Source: Hymenobacter sp. YC55 (GTDB taxonomy: Bacteria; Bacteroidota; Bacteroidia; Cytophagales; Hymenobacteraceae). Taken from it: a stretch of 64,000 bases of DNA. Made by a program: the position numbers and the translations under genes. The notes beneath the pieces were generated by a model that was given only the letters and a program-made list of their open reading frames with translations, searched no databases and was not told the origin of the DNA. The stretch is taken from the NCBI RefSeq assembly GCF_029433095.1, contig NZ_JARNTX010000002.1:806001-870000 (forward strand). Reading direction: 5' to 3'. This document shows, piece after piece, positions 1 to 7,695 of this stretch; the stretch's first letter is position 1, and each line of letters begins with the position of its first letter.

Positions 1-393
1 AGAATACGTGAAGCGCACCAGCTTTTCCTTGAGTGTACCCGCATCGGTGTAGTTGTACACCACATACACGTAGGGCGAAGTAGCAAAATCGGGGTGCAGC
101 ACCATGCCAAGCAAGCCGCTCTCACCCGTCTCGGTTACGTCGGCCACGGTGTGCAGCGGAAGTAGCTGGCCGGAGTTGGGGTCGATGCGACTAATACGGC
201 CGCCTCGCTCCGTCATCCACAGAAAATTATCGGGCCCCCAGAGTAGCTCCCAAGGCGTATCAAGATTGCTGGTGAGGGCGGAAGCTGAAACGGTGGTGCT
301 GCCAACAGTATAGGTAGCCAGCACTGGGCCTTGCTGAGCGACGGCCGGAACCGCCAAAGTGCCAAGCAAAAGCAGAGTAGCGAAAGATTTCAT
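1..393 (-). CDS. PQQ-dependent sugar dehydrogenase-like secreted protein (GSDH family), N-terminal part only
   Basis: The gene reads right to left and runs off the left edge, so only the first 131 residues are present. It begins with a Sec signal peptide (MKSFATLLLLGTLAVPAVAQ) and continues with a beta-propeller start: TPWELLWGPDNFLWMTERGG, then RISRIDPNSGQ and a GLLGMVLHPDF segment. These match the first blades of the glucose/sorbosone dehydrogenase family, periplasmic or secreted propellers that oxidise sugars with PQQ. Whether this copy binds PQQ cannot be judged without the rest. It is a different gene from the GSDH-like lipoprotein at 20554. The family call is firm, the substrate unknown. 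Confidence 0.8.
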   Translation of the reverse strand, partial: MKSFATLLLLGTLAVPAVAQQGPVLATYTVGSTTVSASALTSNLDTPWELLWGPDNFLWMTERGGRISRIDPNSGQLLPLHTVADVTETGESGLLGMVLHPDFATSPYVYVVYNYTDAGTLKEKLVRFTYS

Positions 394-614
394 AGGCAGT
401 GAAATGACTAGAGTTGAATGGGATATAGAATAACCTGATCAACGCAAAAAAGTGTAGAATGGATGAGCTAATGCCCTGTAACACCTAAGAAATTATCCGC
501 TAGTTATTCCGAGAATTGTACGCCCTAATGCTGCAAATATGTACGTGAAGTGTTTCGAGAATTTTGGCTAACTACCTGACGATTTCTTTTTCTGCGGATT
601 TCCTGAAAAGTAGA

Positions 615-1103
615 ATGCCACACACCGAGCACCGTCGCGACGACCAATTTTCTATCAGCACCGATCCAGCCCGCTTAGAGATGGCCGTTATTCACCGATA
701 CTTAACGGAAGAGTCGTACTGGGCTAAAAATATACCCCTCGAAACCGTAACGCGAGCCATAGCCAATTCCCTGAACTTCGGACTGTATGCACCCGACGGT
801 CAGCTGGCTGGTTTTGCCCGCGTAGTGACGGACCGGGCCACCTTCGCCTGGCTCTGCGACGTGTTTGTGTTGCCTGCCTATCGGGGACAGAGCCTCTCAA
901 AATGGCTGATGCAAGTGGTGTGGGCACACCCCGAGTTGCAGGGGCTGCGCCGCCAACTGCTGGCTACACGCGATGCGCACGGCCTCTATCAGCAGTTCAA
1001 CTTTCAGCCATTGGCCGCTCCCGAGCTTTACTTGGAAATAAAGCACCCAAACCCTTACGGCGCGGAAACAGCTAGCACAGAAAGTAGTAACGCTGTGAAT
1101 TAG
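615..1103 (+). CDS. GNAT family N-acetyltransferase
   Basis: A 162-residue protein with a GNAT fold. The acetyl-CoA-binding motif A is visible in VLPAYRGQSLSKWLM, preceded by the strand FAWLCDVFV, and the C-terminal part has the usual LLATRDAHGLYQQFNF segment, where a Tyr commonly acts as general acid. This arrangement is typical of small GNATs that acetylate an amine on a small molecule or protein; the substrate cannot be read from sequence. The frame is open back to a TTG at 564, but ATG at 615 gives the normal family length and is preferred. It is divergent from the GSDH gene to its left and a lone gene otherwise. Confidence 0.85.
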   Translation: MPHTEHRRDDQFSISTDPARLEMAVIHRYLTEESYWAKNIPLETVTRAIANSLNFGLYAPDGQLAGFARVVTDRATFAWLCDVFVLPAYRGQSLSKWLMQVVWAHPELQGLRRQLLATRDAHGLYQQFNFQPLAAPELYLEIKHPNPYGAETASTESSNAVN

Positions 1104-1207
1104 CAAACTAAGGTAAGCCAAGTAAGCCGCATGATTCTGAGCTGTGTTAGTGTACTCTAACCTCCTTAGCTAACTGATATCTTCTCCTCGTAAGTCAACT
1201 CTCTCGG

Positions 1208-1855
1208 ATGACCACTGCCCTCGCCACCCAATGGCACCAGCTAACGGCCCCATTACTCCCCAACGAAAAACAGCGGACAGTAACCTTCGAGCAGTTGGTT
1301 GCGGCCTACAGCGCCTCCGGTAGACACTACCACACGCTACGGCATGTGCAAATACTGCTTGATGCCGTGCAAGCCGAGGCTGCCGCGCTTCACGATAGTA
1401 CGGTGGTGCAGTTGGCCGTCTGGTTTCATGATGCCGTGTACGAGCCCTTGCGCGACGACAACGAAACCCGCAGTGCCGAACTGGCTGCCGAGTTTCTGGC
1501 CAACACTACGCTCTCCGAAAGCCGGCTGCAGCGCGTTGCCTATCTAATCGAGCGAACCAAAGACCACACCCAAACGCAACCCGATGATGATCTAGACTTG
1601 CAGCTGTTTCTCGACGCGGACCTCGGCATTTTGGGCGCACCCGAAACCGACTACTGGCAATACGCTCGGCAGGTGCGGCAAGAATATCAATCGGTGCCTG
1701 ACTCTTTGTACCAGCGGGGCCGCAGCAAGGTCCTAGAGAAGCTGCTTAACACGCCCGTGCTTTATCGGACCGCCGCGTACCGTACCCGCCTAGATGCCGT
1801 TGCGCGGCACAATCTGCAAGCTGAACTGCAAGCTTGGGAGCAGGGCGGCCTGTGA
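1208..1855 (+). CDS. HD-domain protein, predicted metal-dependent phosphohydrolase
   Basis: 215 residues. The early motif YHTLRHV (His46) and the pair WFHDAVY (His74-Asp75), followed later by the acidic FLDADLGILG segment, fit the metal ligands of the HD superfamily. It resembles a widespread group of about 200-residue bacterial HD proteins that databases sometimes misname as an NMDA receptor subunit. Such proteins are presumed to hydrolyse a phosphate ester or nucleotide in the cytoplasm, but no substrate is established. It stands alone between a GNAT gene and a secreted peptidase gene, with about 100 bases on either side and no clear promoter consensus. Confidence 0.85.
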   Translation: MTTALATQWHQLTAPLLPNEKQRTVTFEQLVAAYSASGRHYHTLRHVQILLDAVQAEAAALHDSTVVQLAVWFHDAVYEPLRDDNETRSAELAAEFLANTTLSESRLQRVAYLIERTKDHTQTQPDDDLDLQLFLDADLGILGAPETDYWQYARQVRQEYQSVPDSLYQRGRSKVLEKLLNTPVLYRTAAYRTRLDAVARHNLQAELQAWEQGGL

Positions 1856-1967
1856 CAAGTCTGCTGTTGCTGCAAGTAGTTCTGCTTTTTGCAACGGCCA
1901 CCTAGGTAGGGTGTCCTTGCTCGGTATTGCGTAGGTTGCGCTGCTTGTTTCGCTTATTACCACACTG

Positions 1968-4427
1968 ATGCGTTTTCTTTCCTGTCTTGGGCTACTGCTC
2001 ACCGCTTATCCTGCTCTTGCTCAAACTCCGGCTGCTCCTGCGGGTGGCTTAGGTCCGCTTACCGTCGAGAAAATAATGCGTGACCAAGCGCAATGGATTG
2101 GCACGTCGCCGTCGGGCATCTATTGGGGCGAGGATAGCAAGCACATTTACTTCAACTGGAACCCCGAAAAGAATCGTCGTGATTCTCTCTACCAAGTAGT
2201 TCCCACGGGCGGTACGCCGCGCAAAGTAAGCGTGGCAGCGCAACGCGGCTTGCCGGCCAGTGAGGGCCGCTACGATGCCAAGTACACGCGCAAAGTGTAC
2301 GAGAAGGACGGAGACATCTACTTGCTCGACCTGAAAAGCCAGCGAATCCGGCGCATAACCAACACCGCTGAGCGCGAAACCGACCCGGCATTCGCTCAGC
2401 GCGACCAACTGGTTGTGTACACCCGTGCCCAAAACCTCTACACCTGGGACCCCATCACCGGCGAAACTACCCAGCGTACCGATTTCCGGCGCGGATCCAA
2501 GCCTGGCAATCCGCTGCTCGACCAGTCGGAGCGGTTTCTGCGGGCCCAGCAGTTGGCTTTGTTTGAAGTAGTCCGGCAGCGCGACCAAGACCAGAAAGCG
2601 CGGGAGAAACAGCAGCGGGCTTTGGCTCGTCTGCGGCCTAAAGCTATTTACATCGGCCAACAGAACGTGCGCGACGCGCAACTCAGCCCCGATGGCCGCT
2701 ATGTAACGTATACGCTGGCGCAAGAGCCTACCCCAATCAAAGGTACTGTAGTGCCGAGCTTTGTCACGGCCTCAGGTTTCACCGAAGATCTTTCGTCCCG
2801 TACCAAGGTAGGCGCCCCGCAAACCACCTATGAGATGGGTATTTACGACGTAGCCCGGGACACCACTTTCACCTTAGGCTACCGTGAACTGAAAGGGCTT
2901 GATGATCAGCCCGCCTACCGCAAAGAATACCAGCTGCCGGCAAAAACACCTCAAGCCGCCGATTCCAGCAAAGCTACTGCCGCCCGCAAGCAAAAATTGG
3001 CCTCCCAAACGCGGCGTGTTCGGCCCTACGGCCCTTTCTGGTCGGAAGATGGTCAGCAGGCATTTTTGGTTGTACGCTCCGCCGACAACAAAGACCGGTG
3101 GATAGTCGCCTTGGACCCGGCCACTCAGAAACTCAGGCTGCTAGACCGGCAGCGCGACGAAGCGTGGATCAACGGCCCCGGCATCGGCTACGACGAAGGC
3201 AACGTGGGCTGGCTCGACAACCGGCGCATCTGGTTTCAGAGCGAGGAAACCGGCTACTCCCATCTTTATGCCGTGGACGCAGTGTCTGGCCAGAAAAAAG
3301 CCTTAACCAGCGGGAAGTTTGAAATTCAGAAAGCTCAACTTAGCCGCGACAAAAAAACCTGGTATTTGACGTCCAACGCCACCCACCCTGGCGAGACACA
3401 CTTCTACCACATGCGTGTAGAAGGTGGCCCGCTGCACCAAATCACAAGCCTTGTTGGGGGCAACGAAGTAACCGTTTCGCCCGACGAAAAGCTATTGGCC
3501 GTGCGCTACAGCTCCTCCAACTCGCCTTGGGAACTGTATGTGCTGCCCAACAAGCAAAACGGTACCGGTGGCTCCATGCGCCAGCTTACCCACAGCACAA
3601 CCCCCGAGTTTGAAAGCTACCCTTGGCGCAAGCCCGAAGTCATTAGCTTCAAGGCTCAGGACGGTACTGATGTATACGCCAGACTCTACCGTCCTGCTAC
3701 GCCTCAGGCGCAGGGGCCAGCCGTCATATTTGTACACGGTGCTGGCTACCTACAGAATGCGCACAAGTGGTGGAGCCAATACTCCCGCGAATACATGTTC
3801 CACAACCTGTTGGTCGACAAAGGCTACACCGTTCTCGACATCGACTACCACGGTTCGGCCGGGTATGGTCGCAACGTACGCACGGGTATTTACCGCTTCA
3901 TGGGCGGGCTGGATCTGCAAGACCACGTAGATGGGGCTAAGCTTCTTACCCAGAAATACGGCGTTAGTGCACAGCGCATCGGTATCTATGGTGGTTCTTA
4001 TGGGGGCTTTATCACCTTGATGGCCATGTTCACGCAGCCTGATGTGTTCCGGGCCGGGGGCGCGTTACGTTCCGTCACGGACTGGGCGCATTACAACCAC
4101 GGCTACACCGACAACATTCTCAACGAGCCCTACAACGACTCATTGGCCTACGCTCGGTCTTCGCCCATCAATTACGCTGCTGGCCTGAAGGGTGCCCTGC
4201 TCATGTGCCACGGTATGGTCGATACCAACGTCCATTTTCAAGACATTGTGCGTCTCAGCCAGCGCCTTATCGAGCTGAAAAAGGAAAATTGGGAGTTGGC
4301 CGTCTATCCCGTTGAAGACCACAGCTTCGTAGAGCCAAGCTCGTGGACCGACGAATACCGCCGTATTCTCAAATTGTTTGAAACAAATTTGAAGAGCGCT
4401 TCAACGGGTGGTGGTACTGGAAATTGA
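1968..4427 (+). CDS. S9 family prolyl oligopeptidase (dipeptidyl-peptidase IV-like), secreted
   Basis: 819 residues with an N-terminal signal peptide ending near LTAYPALAQ, so it acts in the periplasm or outside. The first two thirds form a WD40-like/DPP-IV beta-propeller; the last 250 residues are the peptidase S9 alpha/beta hydrolase. The catalytic triad is visible: Ser677 in YGGSYGG, Asp752 in HGMVDTNVHF and His785 in PVEDHSF. Members cleave short peptides, often after Pro or Ala. Residues about 190-230 form an unusually charged, Gln/Arg-rich stretch inside the propeller. The gene is monocistronic: metK follows after 168 bases with its own promoter. Confidence 0.93.
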   Translation: MRFLSCLGLLLTAYPALAQTPAAPAGGLGPLTVEKIMRDQAQWIGTSPSGIYWGEDSKHIYFNWNPEKNRRDSLYQVVPTGGTPRKVSVAAQRGLPASEGRYDAKYTRKVYEKDGDIYLLDLKSQRIRRITNTAERETDPAFAQRDQLVVYTRAQNLYTWDPITGETTQRTDFRRGSKPGNPLLDQSERFLRAQQLALFEVVRQRDQDQKAREKQQRALARLRPKAIYIGQQNVRDAQLSPDGRYVTYTLAQEPTPIKGTVVPSFVTASGFTEDLSSRTKVGAPQTTYEMGIYDVARDTTFTLGYRELKGLDDQPAYRKEYQLPAKTPQAADSSKATAARKQKLASQTRRVRPYGPFWSEDGQQAFLVVRSADNKDRWIVALDPATQKLRLLDRQRDEAWINGPGIGYDEGNVGWLDNRRIWFQSEETGYSHLYAVDAVSGQKKALTSGKFEIQKAQLSRDKKTWYLTSNATHPGETHFYHMRVEGGPLHQITSLVGGNEVTVSPDEKLLAVRYSSSNSPWELYVLPNKQNGTGGSMRQLTHSTTPEFESYPWRKPEVISFKAQDGTDVYARLYRPATPQAQGPAVIFVHGAGYLQNAHKWWSQYSREYMFHNLLVDKGYTVLDIDYHGSAGYGRNVRTGIYRFMGGLDLQDHVDGAKLLTQKYGVSAQRIGIYGGSYGGFITLMAMFTQPDVFRAGGALRSVTDWAHYNHGYTDNILNEPYNDSLAYARSSPINYAAGLKGALLMCHGMVDTNVHFQDIVRLSQRLIELKKENWELAVYPVEDHSFVEPSSWTDEYRRILKLFETNLKSASTGGGTGN

Positions 4428-4499
4428 TTGGAAAAGGCTTTTTGCGCAACAGTTCTCGTTTTATCAATATGTGAAGTGGAATATTTCTAAAAGCTCAAG

Positions 4500-4531
4500 T
4501 TGTCACAACTCCCAACTAAATACTAGCTTTG
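4500..4531 (+). promoter_or_regulatory. Bacteroidota-type promoter for metK
   Basis: TTG at 4500-4502 and TAGCTTTG at 4524-4531 are separated by 21 bases, matching the Bacteroidota housekeeping sigma consensus (TTG, 17-23 bases, TAnnTTTG). Transcription would start a few bases after 4531, about 60 bases upstream of the metK start codon, placing the hairpin at 4534-4553 at the very 5' end of the message. Confidence 0.65.
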
Positions 4532-4533
4532 TG

Positions 4534-4570
4534 GCCCTGCCCTGTGGCAGGGCGGGGGCTACCGGCCCCG
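4534..4570 (+). other. Tandem hairpins in the metK 5' leader
   Basis: A perfect 8-bp stem (4534-4541 with 4546-4553, loop CTGT) is followed directly by a second G/C-rich hairpin (4553-4557 with 4566-4570). They lie between the predicted metK promoter and its ATG. SAM synthetase genes are often controlled by SAM-sensing RNAs, but I do not recognise any named SAM riboswitch class here. The hairpins could protect the 5' end or be part of an uncharacterised leader. Confidence 0.4.
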
Positions 4571-4595
4571 TCTGCTGAACATTTATTTACTACTG

Positions 4596-5858
4596 ATGCC
4601 GTACCTGTTTACTTCCGAATCTGTTTCGGAAGGCCACCCCGATAAAGTAGCCGACCAGATTTCTGACGCCATTCTCGACGAGTATTTGCGCCAAGATCCT
4701 TCTTCCAAGGTCGCCTGCGAAACCCTCGTTACAACAGATTTCGCGCTGGTAGCCGGCGAAATCAAGTCGAAAGCCCACGTAGAAGCCGAGCCTATTATTC
4801 GTGAGGTTATCCGCCGCATCGGGTACAACAAGCCTGAATATCTGTTCAACGCCGACACGTGCGAGGTGATGAACCGTCTGCACGAACAGTCGCCCGACAT
4901 CAACCAAGGCGTTGAGCGCGCCCGCGACGAGGAGCAAGGTGCTGGCGACCAGGGCATGATGTTCGGCTACGCCACCAAAGAGACAGAAAATTACATGCCG
5001 TTGGCGCTCGACCTCTCGCACCGTTTGCTGCAGGAGTTGTCGAAGATCCGCAACGAAGGTAAGGAAATGACTTACCTCCGGCCCGATGCCAAAAGCCAGG
5101 TAACCATCCGCTACGCCGACGACAATACGCCCGAGGCCATTGAAACCATCGTTGTGAGCACGCAGCACGACGACTTCGATACCGACGAAGCAAAAATGCT
5201 GTCCGTCATTTCCGACGATATCAAGAACATTCTGATTCCCCGCGTTAAAGCCCAGCTTGGCGCCGATGTGCAGAAGTTGTTCACCGCCGACATCATTCAC
5301 CACATCAACCCTACCGGTAAGTTTGTTATCGGCGGCCCTCACGGCGACTCCGGTCTAACCGGCCGTAAGATCATTGTGGATACCTACGGTGGTAAAGGTG
5401 CGCACGGTGGTGGTGCTTTCTCGGGCAAAGACTCTTCGAAGGTAGACCGTTCGGCTGCTTATGCTACCCGTCACATTGCCAAAAACCTTGTAGCTGCTGG
5501 CGTTGCCGACCAAGTACTCGTACAGGTAGCCTACGCTATTGGTGTGGCTCAGCCAGTGGGTGTGTTCGTAACTACGTATGGCACTACGAAAGCTACCGGC
5601 GCCAACGGCCAGAAGTTGACGGACGGCCAGATAGCCGAGAAAGTACAGATGCTGTTCGACTTGCGGCCCTATGCTATCGTACAGCGCTTAGGTCTACGCA
5701 ACCCAATCTTCGCTGAATCAGCTGCCTACGGTCACATGGGCCGTCAACCTGGTACCAAAGAGGTGCAGGGTGCCGATGGTTCTACTCGCACTGTGGAAAC
5801 TTTCACTTGGGAGAAGCTCGACTACGTGGATAAGATCAAAGCCGAATTCGGTTTGTAA
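4596..5858 (+). CDS. metK: S-adenosylmethionine synthetase
   Basis: 420 residues, the normal MetK length. The enzyme makes S-adenosylmethionine from methionine and ATP in the cytoplasm, the cell's main methyl donor. Signature motifs are all present: EGHPDKVADQISDAILD near the N-terminus (His14 and Asp16, ATP and Mg binding), the GAGDQGMMFGYAT hexapeptide region starting at residue 115, and the P-loop-like GGGAFSGKD at residues 271-279. It has its own predicted promoter and a hairpin-bearing leader, and is followed by a long palindromic terminator, so it is probably transcribed alone. Confidence 0.98.
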   Translation: MPYLFTSESVSEGHPDKVADQISDAILDEYLRQDPSSKVACETLVTTDFALVAGEIKSKAHVEAEPIIREVIRRIGYNKPEYLFNADTCEVMNRLHEQSPDINQGVERARDEEQGAGDQGMMFGYATKETENYMPLALDLSHRLLQELSKIRNEGKEMTYLRPDAKSQVTIRYADDNTPEAIETIVVSTQHDDFDTDEAKMLSVISDDIKNILIPRVKAQLGADVQKLFTADIIHHINPTGKFVIGGPHGDSGLTGRKIIVDTYGGKGAHGGGAFSGKDSSKVDRSAAYATRHIAKNLVAAGVADQVLVQVAYAIGVAQPVGVFVTTYGTTKATGANGQKLTDGQIAEKVQMLFDLRPYAIVQRLGLRNPIFAESAAYGHMGRQPGTKEVQGADGSTRTVETFTWEKLDYVDKIKAEFGL

Positions 5859-5900
5859 AATTTAGATCAAGCGGAAGCTTATACTAAATAGCTTTGGATT

Positions 5901-5952
5901 GCCGCATCAAAAAGCCCCGCCTGGTATATCAGGCGGGGCTTTTTGATGCGGC
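5901..5952. terminator. Bidirectional terminator between metK and hpf
   Basis: A perfect 23-bp inverted repeat (5901-5923 with 5930-5952, 6-base loop). The G/C-rich core is flanked by A5 on the left and T5 on the right, so it can terminate transcription from both convergent genes. The arms continue to pair for 8 bp beyond the T tract. Confidence 0.9.
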
Positions 5953-5985
5953 GTAAACGCGGCCGATGTTAACTACAGCTATAGC

Positions 5986-6285
5986 CTAATGGCTGGTTAT
6001 TTTCTCTTTGTGCTTTGTGATTTGCCGTTTCAATCCGTCTGCTGCCGCATCGGCCGCGGCTTCAAACGAAGCAGCGTCTTCTTGGGAAAAAAGCGTAGCA
6101 CCTGGCACGAATAGCTTAATTTCTACGGTTTTGTTGTCAATTCCATCTTTGTTGTTCAGCTTCAAAATCACCTCACCCTCTGTGACTCGGTCATAGAAGG
6201 TTTCAAGCTTATCGAGGCGCTTCTGGATGAAGTCGAGCAGTTTTTGGTCGGCATCGAAATGCACCGAATGCATCTGTACTTTCAT
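5986..6285 (-). CDS. hpf: Ribosome hibernation-promoting factor, short HPF/RaiA type
   Basis: 99 residues beginning MKVQMHSVHFDADQKLLDFI, with the beta-alpha-beta-beta-beta-alpha pattern of the S30AE/HPF family and no long C-terminal dimerisation domain. Short HPF binds the decoding region of the small ribosomal subunit and helps inactivate ribosomes in stationary phase or stress. It starts 36 bases after xerC on the same strand and is probably transcribed with it, an arrangement I recall from other Bacteroidota. rpsU lies further upstream on the same strand but a terminator intervenes. Confidence 0.93.
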   Translation of the reverse strand: MKVQMHSVHFDADQKLLDFIQKRLDKLETFYDRVTEGEVILKLNNKDGIDNKTVEIKLFVPGATLFSQEDAASFEAAADAAADGLKRQITKHKEKITSH

Positions 6286-6321
6286 CTGTAGTAGGGGTTA
6301 AAGTAGAAAAAGGAACACAAC

Positions 6322-7209
6322 TCAGGCCTTTGGATGGGCCTGTTCAAAAACGGATTTAAGTTTGTCAATCGACAAATGCGTGTAGACCTGAGTAGCAGCT
6401 AGATTAGCGTGTCCGAGTAAGTCTTTGATAGCATTGAGGTCGGCACCTTTGTTGAGCAAATGCGTGGCAAAGGAATGACGCAGTACGTGGGGGTGTTGCT
6501 GGGCAGAGGCTGTAGTTATCTGACTTAAATAGTGCTTTACAGTTCGATAAACGAGCTTTTCATACATCGGCTCACCTTTGTCTGTAACGAGGAGCGCCGC
6601 GTGGGTGTTGTCGGGATTAGGTATTTCGCGTTTGCGAAACGCTATATAGCGCTCTATCACAGCCACCAAAGATTTGTTTAGCGGAACTAGTCGCTGCTTG
6701 TTGCCTTTGCCTGTCACGCGCACTGTGTTGCCATGCAGATTCACGTCATCAGGCGTGATACCAATAAGTTCTGATAAACGGATACCCGTGCCGTAGAGTA
6801 GTTCCAGCACCAGTTGGTCACGGGCACCAATAAAGGTGTCGGGGAATTCAAAAGAGTTAAGCAGCCCGTTCAAACTGTCCTCTGGTACAAACTCCGGTAG
6901 CTTCTTGGCCATTTTGGGTGCCTTGATGCGCAGCATCGGATTACGCCCTATCACGCCGGTAGTCAGCAGAAACTTGAAGTAGGAGCGGAGGCACGCAATC
7001 TTGCGGTTGACGGTGCGCGGATCTAAGTCCTGTTGCATCAACTGTACCACCCACGACCGGATAAGTGTATGGTCGGCCTGCGCTAAGTCAGTGAGTTCGT
7101 AAGTTGACTTTAGATAGTCCGCAAACTGCCGCAAATCCGTCTGGTACGACAAAAGCGTGTGTGAGCTGTATCGCCGCTCAGACCGGAGGTAATTAAAAAA
7201 TAAATCCAT
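6322..7209 (-). CDS. xerC: Site-specific tyrosine recombinase XerC/XerD type
   Basis: 295 residues, the standard Xer length. An N-terminal SAM-like core-binding domain (about residues 1-85) precedes the catalytic domain with all active-site residues: Arg144 (GTGIRLSEL), Lys168 (VTGKGNKQR), His241 and Arg244 (HPHVLRHSFATH), His267 (GHANLAATQVYTH) and the nucleophile Tyr276. Xer recombinases resolve chromosome dimers at dif during division. No mobile-element genes surround it and it sits with hpf, so this is the housekeeping recombinase and not an integrase. Whether it is the XerC or XerD partner cannot be settled from this window. Confidence 0.93.
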   Translation of the reverse strand: MDLFFNYLRSERRYSSHTLLSYQTDLRQFADYLKSTYELTDLAQADHTLIRSWVVQLMQQDLDPRTVNRKIACLRSYFKFLLTTGVIGRNPMLRIKAPKMAKKLPEFVPEDSLNGLLNSFEFPDTFIGARDQLVLELLYGTGIRLSELIGITPDDVNLHGNTVRVTGKGNKQRLVPLNKSLVAVIERYIAFRKREIPNPDNTHAALLVTDKGEPMYEKLVYRTVKHYLSQITTASAQQHPHVLRHSFATHLLNKGADLNAIKDLLGHANLAATQVYTHLSIDKLKSVFEQAHPKA

Positions 7210-7284
7210 GCATTAGGTGCAAGCCGCTAAGGCTAGACAACCAATGTATGGATTTCAACGCAGTAAAAAAACCGAAACTCTAAG

Positions 7285-7331
7285 ACGCGAAAAAACCGGC
7301 TAACACGCTTGCAAAGCAGGTTAGCCGGTTT
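7285..7331 (-). terminator. Terminator of rpsU
   Basis: A perfect 12-bp stem (7293-7304 with 7320-7331, 15-base loop). On the minus strand it is followed by a run of T (complement of 7291-7296), placing an intrinsic terminator directly downstream of the rpsU stop. Confidence 0.85.
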
Positions 7332-7352
7332 GATCCGTAACGAAAAGAAGGA

Positions 7353-7550
7353 CTACGAGTTAGCGTCGTTGCCGTAGGTCACCTGCTTGTAGATGGCCTT
7401 TTGCTTCTGCTTGCGGTTGGTGATAGAAGGCTTCTGGAAGAACGTGCGGCGACGCAATTCTTTCAGCACACCAGTGCGCTCAAACTTCTTTTTAAACCGC
7501 TTAAGCGCGCGGTCAACCGACTCGTTCTCTTTGATTTGTACGATGATCAT
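7353..7550 (-). CDS. rpsU: 30S ribosomal protein S21
   Basis: 65 residues, strongly basic, beginning MIIVQIKENESVDRALKRFK with the following KKFERTGVLKELRRR segment characteristic of bS21. The protein joins the small subunit near the anti-Shine-Dalgarno end of 16S rRNA and affects initiation. In Bacteroidota, bS21 is reported to help sequester the 16S tail, which fits the weak Shine-Dalgarno sites seen throughout this window. It has its own -7-like element and its own terminator, so it is a single-gene unit. Confidence 0.96.
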   Translation of the reverse strand: MIIVQIKENESVDRALKRFKKKFERTGVLKELRRRTFFQKPSITNRKQKQKAIYKQVTYGNDANS

Positions 7551-7587
7551 ATGTCAATGGGGTTGAAAACTCAGCTTTGAAGGGCCG

Positions 7588-7595
7588 CAAAGATA
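7588..7595 (-). promoter_or_regulatory. -7 element (TATCTTTG) upstream of rpsU
   Basis: On the minus strand 7595-7588 reads TATCTTTG, an exact match to the Bacteroidota TAnnTTTG element, 38 bases before the rpsU ATG. I do not see a TTG at the ideal -33 distance; that region is occupied by the repeat at 7601-7679. Confidence 0.5.
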
Positions 7596-7600
7596 ATCAC

Positions 7601-7679
7601 GGATTTCACAGATTAAAAATGGATTACGCAGATTTCAAAACTTAAGCTCGTAGTAACCACCGAAATCTGCTTAAAATCC
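7601..7679. repeat. Imperfect GGATTnnnCAGATT repeat with an inverted copy
   Basis: Two direct units (GGATTTCACAGATT at 7601 and GGATTACGCAGATT at 7621) are followed by an inverted unit at 7662-7679 (reverse complement GGATTTTAAGCAGATTTC). The result can fold into a hairpin. Similar ATCACGGATTTCACAGATT strings are scattered through many Bacteroidota intergenic regions, from memory. It fills the gap between rpsU and the acyl-CoA dehydrogenase and could act as that gene's 3' end. Confidence 0.6.
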
Positions 7680-7695
7680 GCAAAATCCTTATTTC

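Noticed and set aside
564..614. TTG-initiated N-terminal extension of the first GNAT protein
   Set aside because: ATG 615 gives the normal GNAT length and the extension has no conserved features.
4440..4595. Known SAM riboswitch upstream of metK
   Set aside because: Two hairpins are present, but I cannot match the conserved cores of SAM-I, SAM-II or SAM-III type RNAs, so no class is claimed.
6322..7209. Integrase of a mobile element
   Set aside because: The protein has normal Xer length and residues, is adjacent to hpf, and no att-like repeats, tRNA or cargo genes are nearby.
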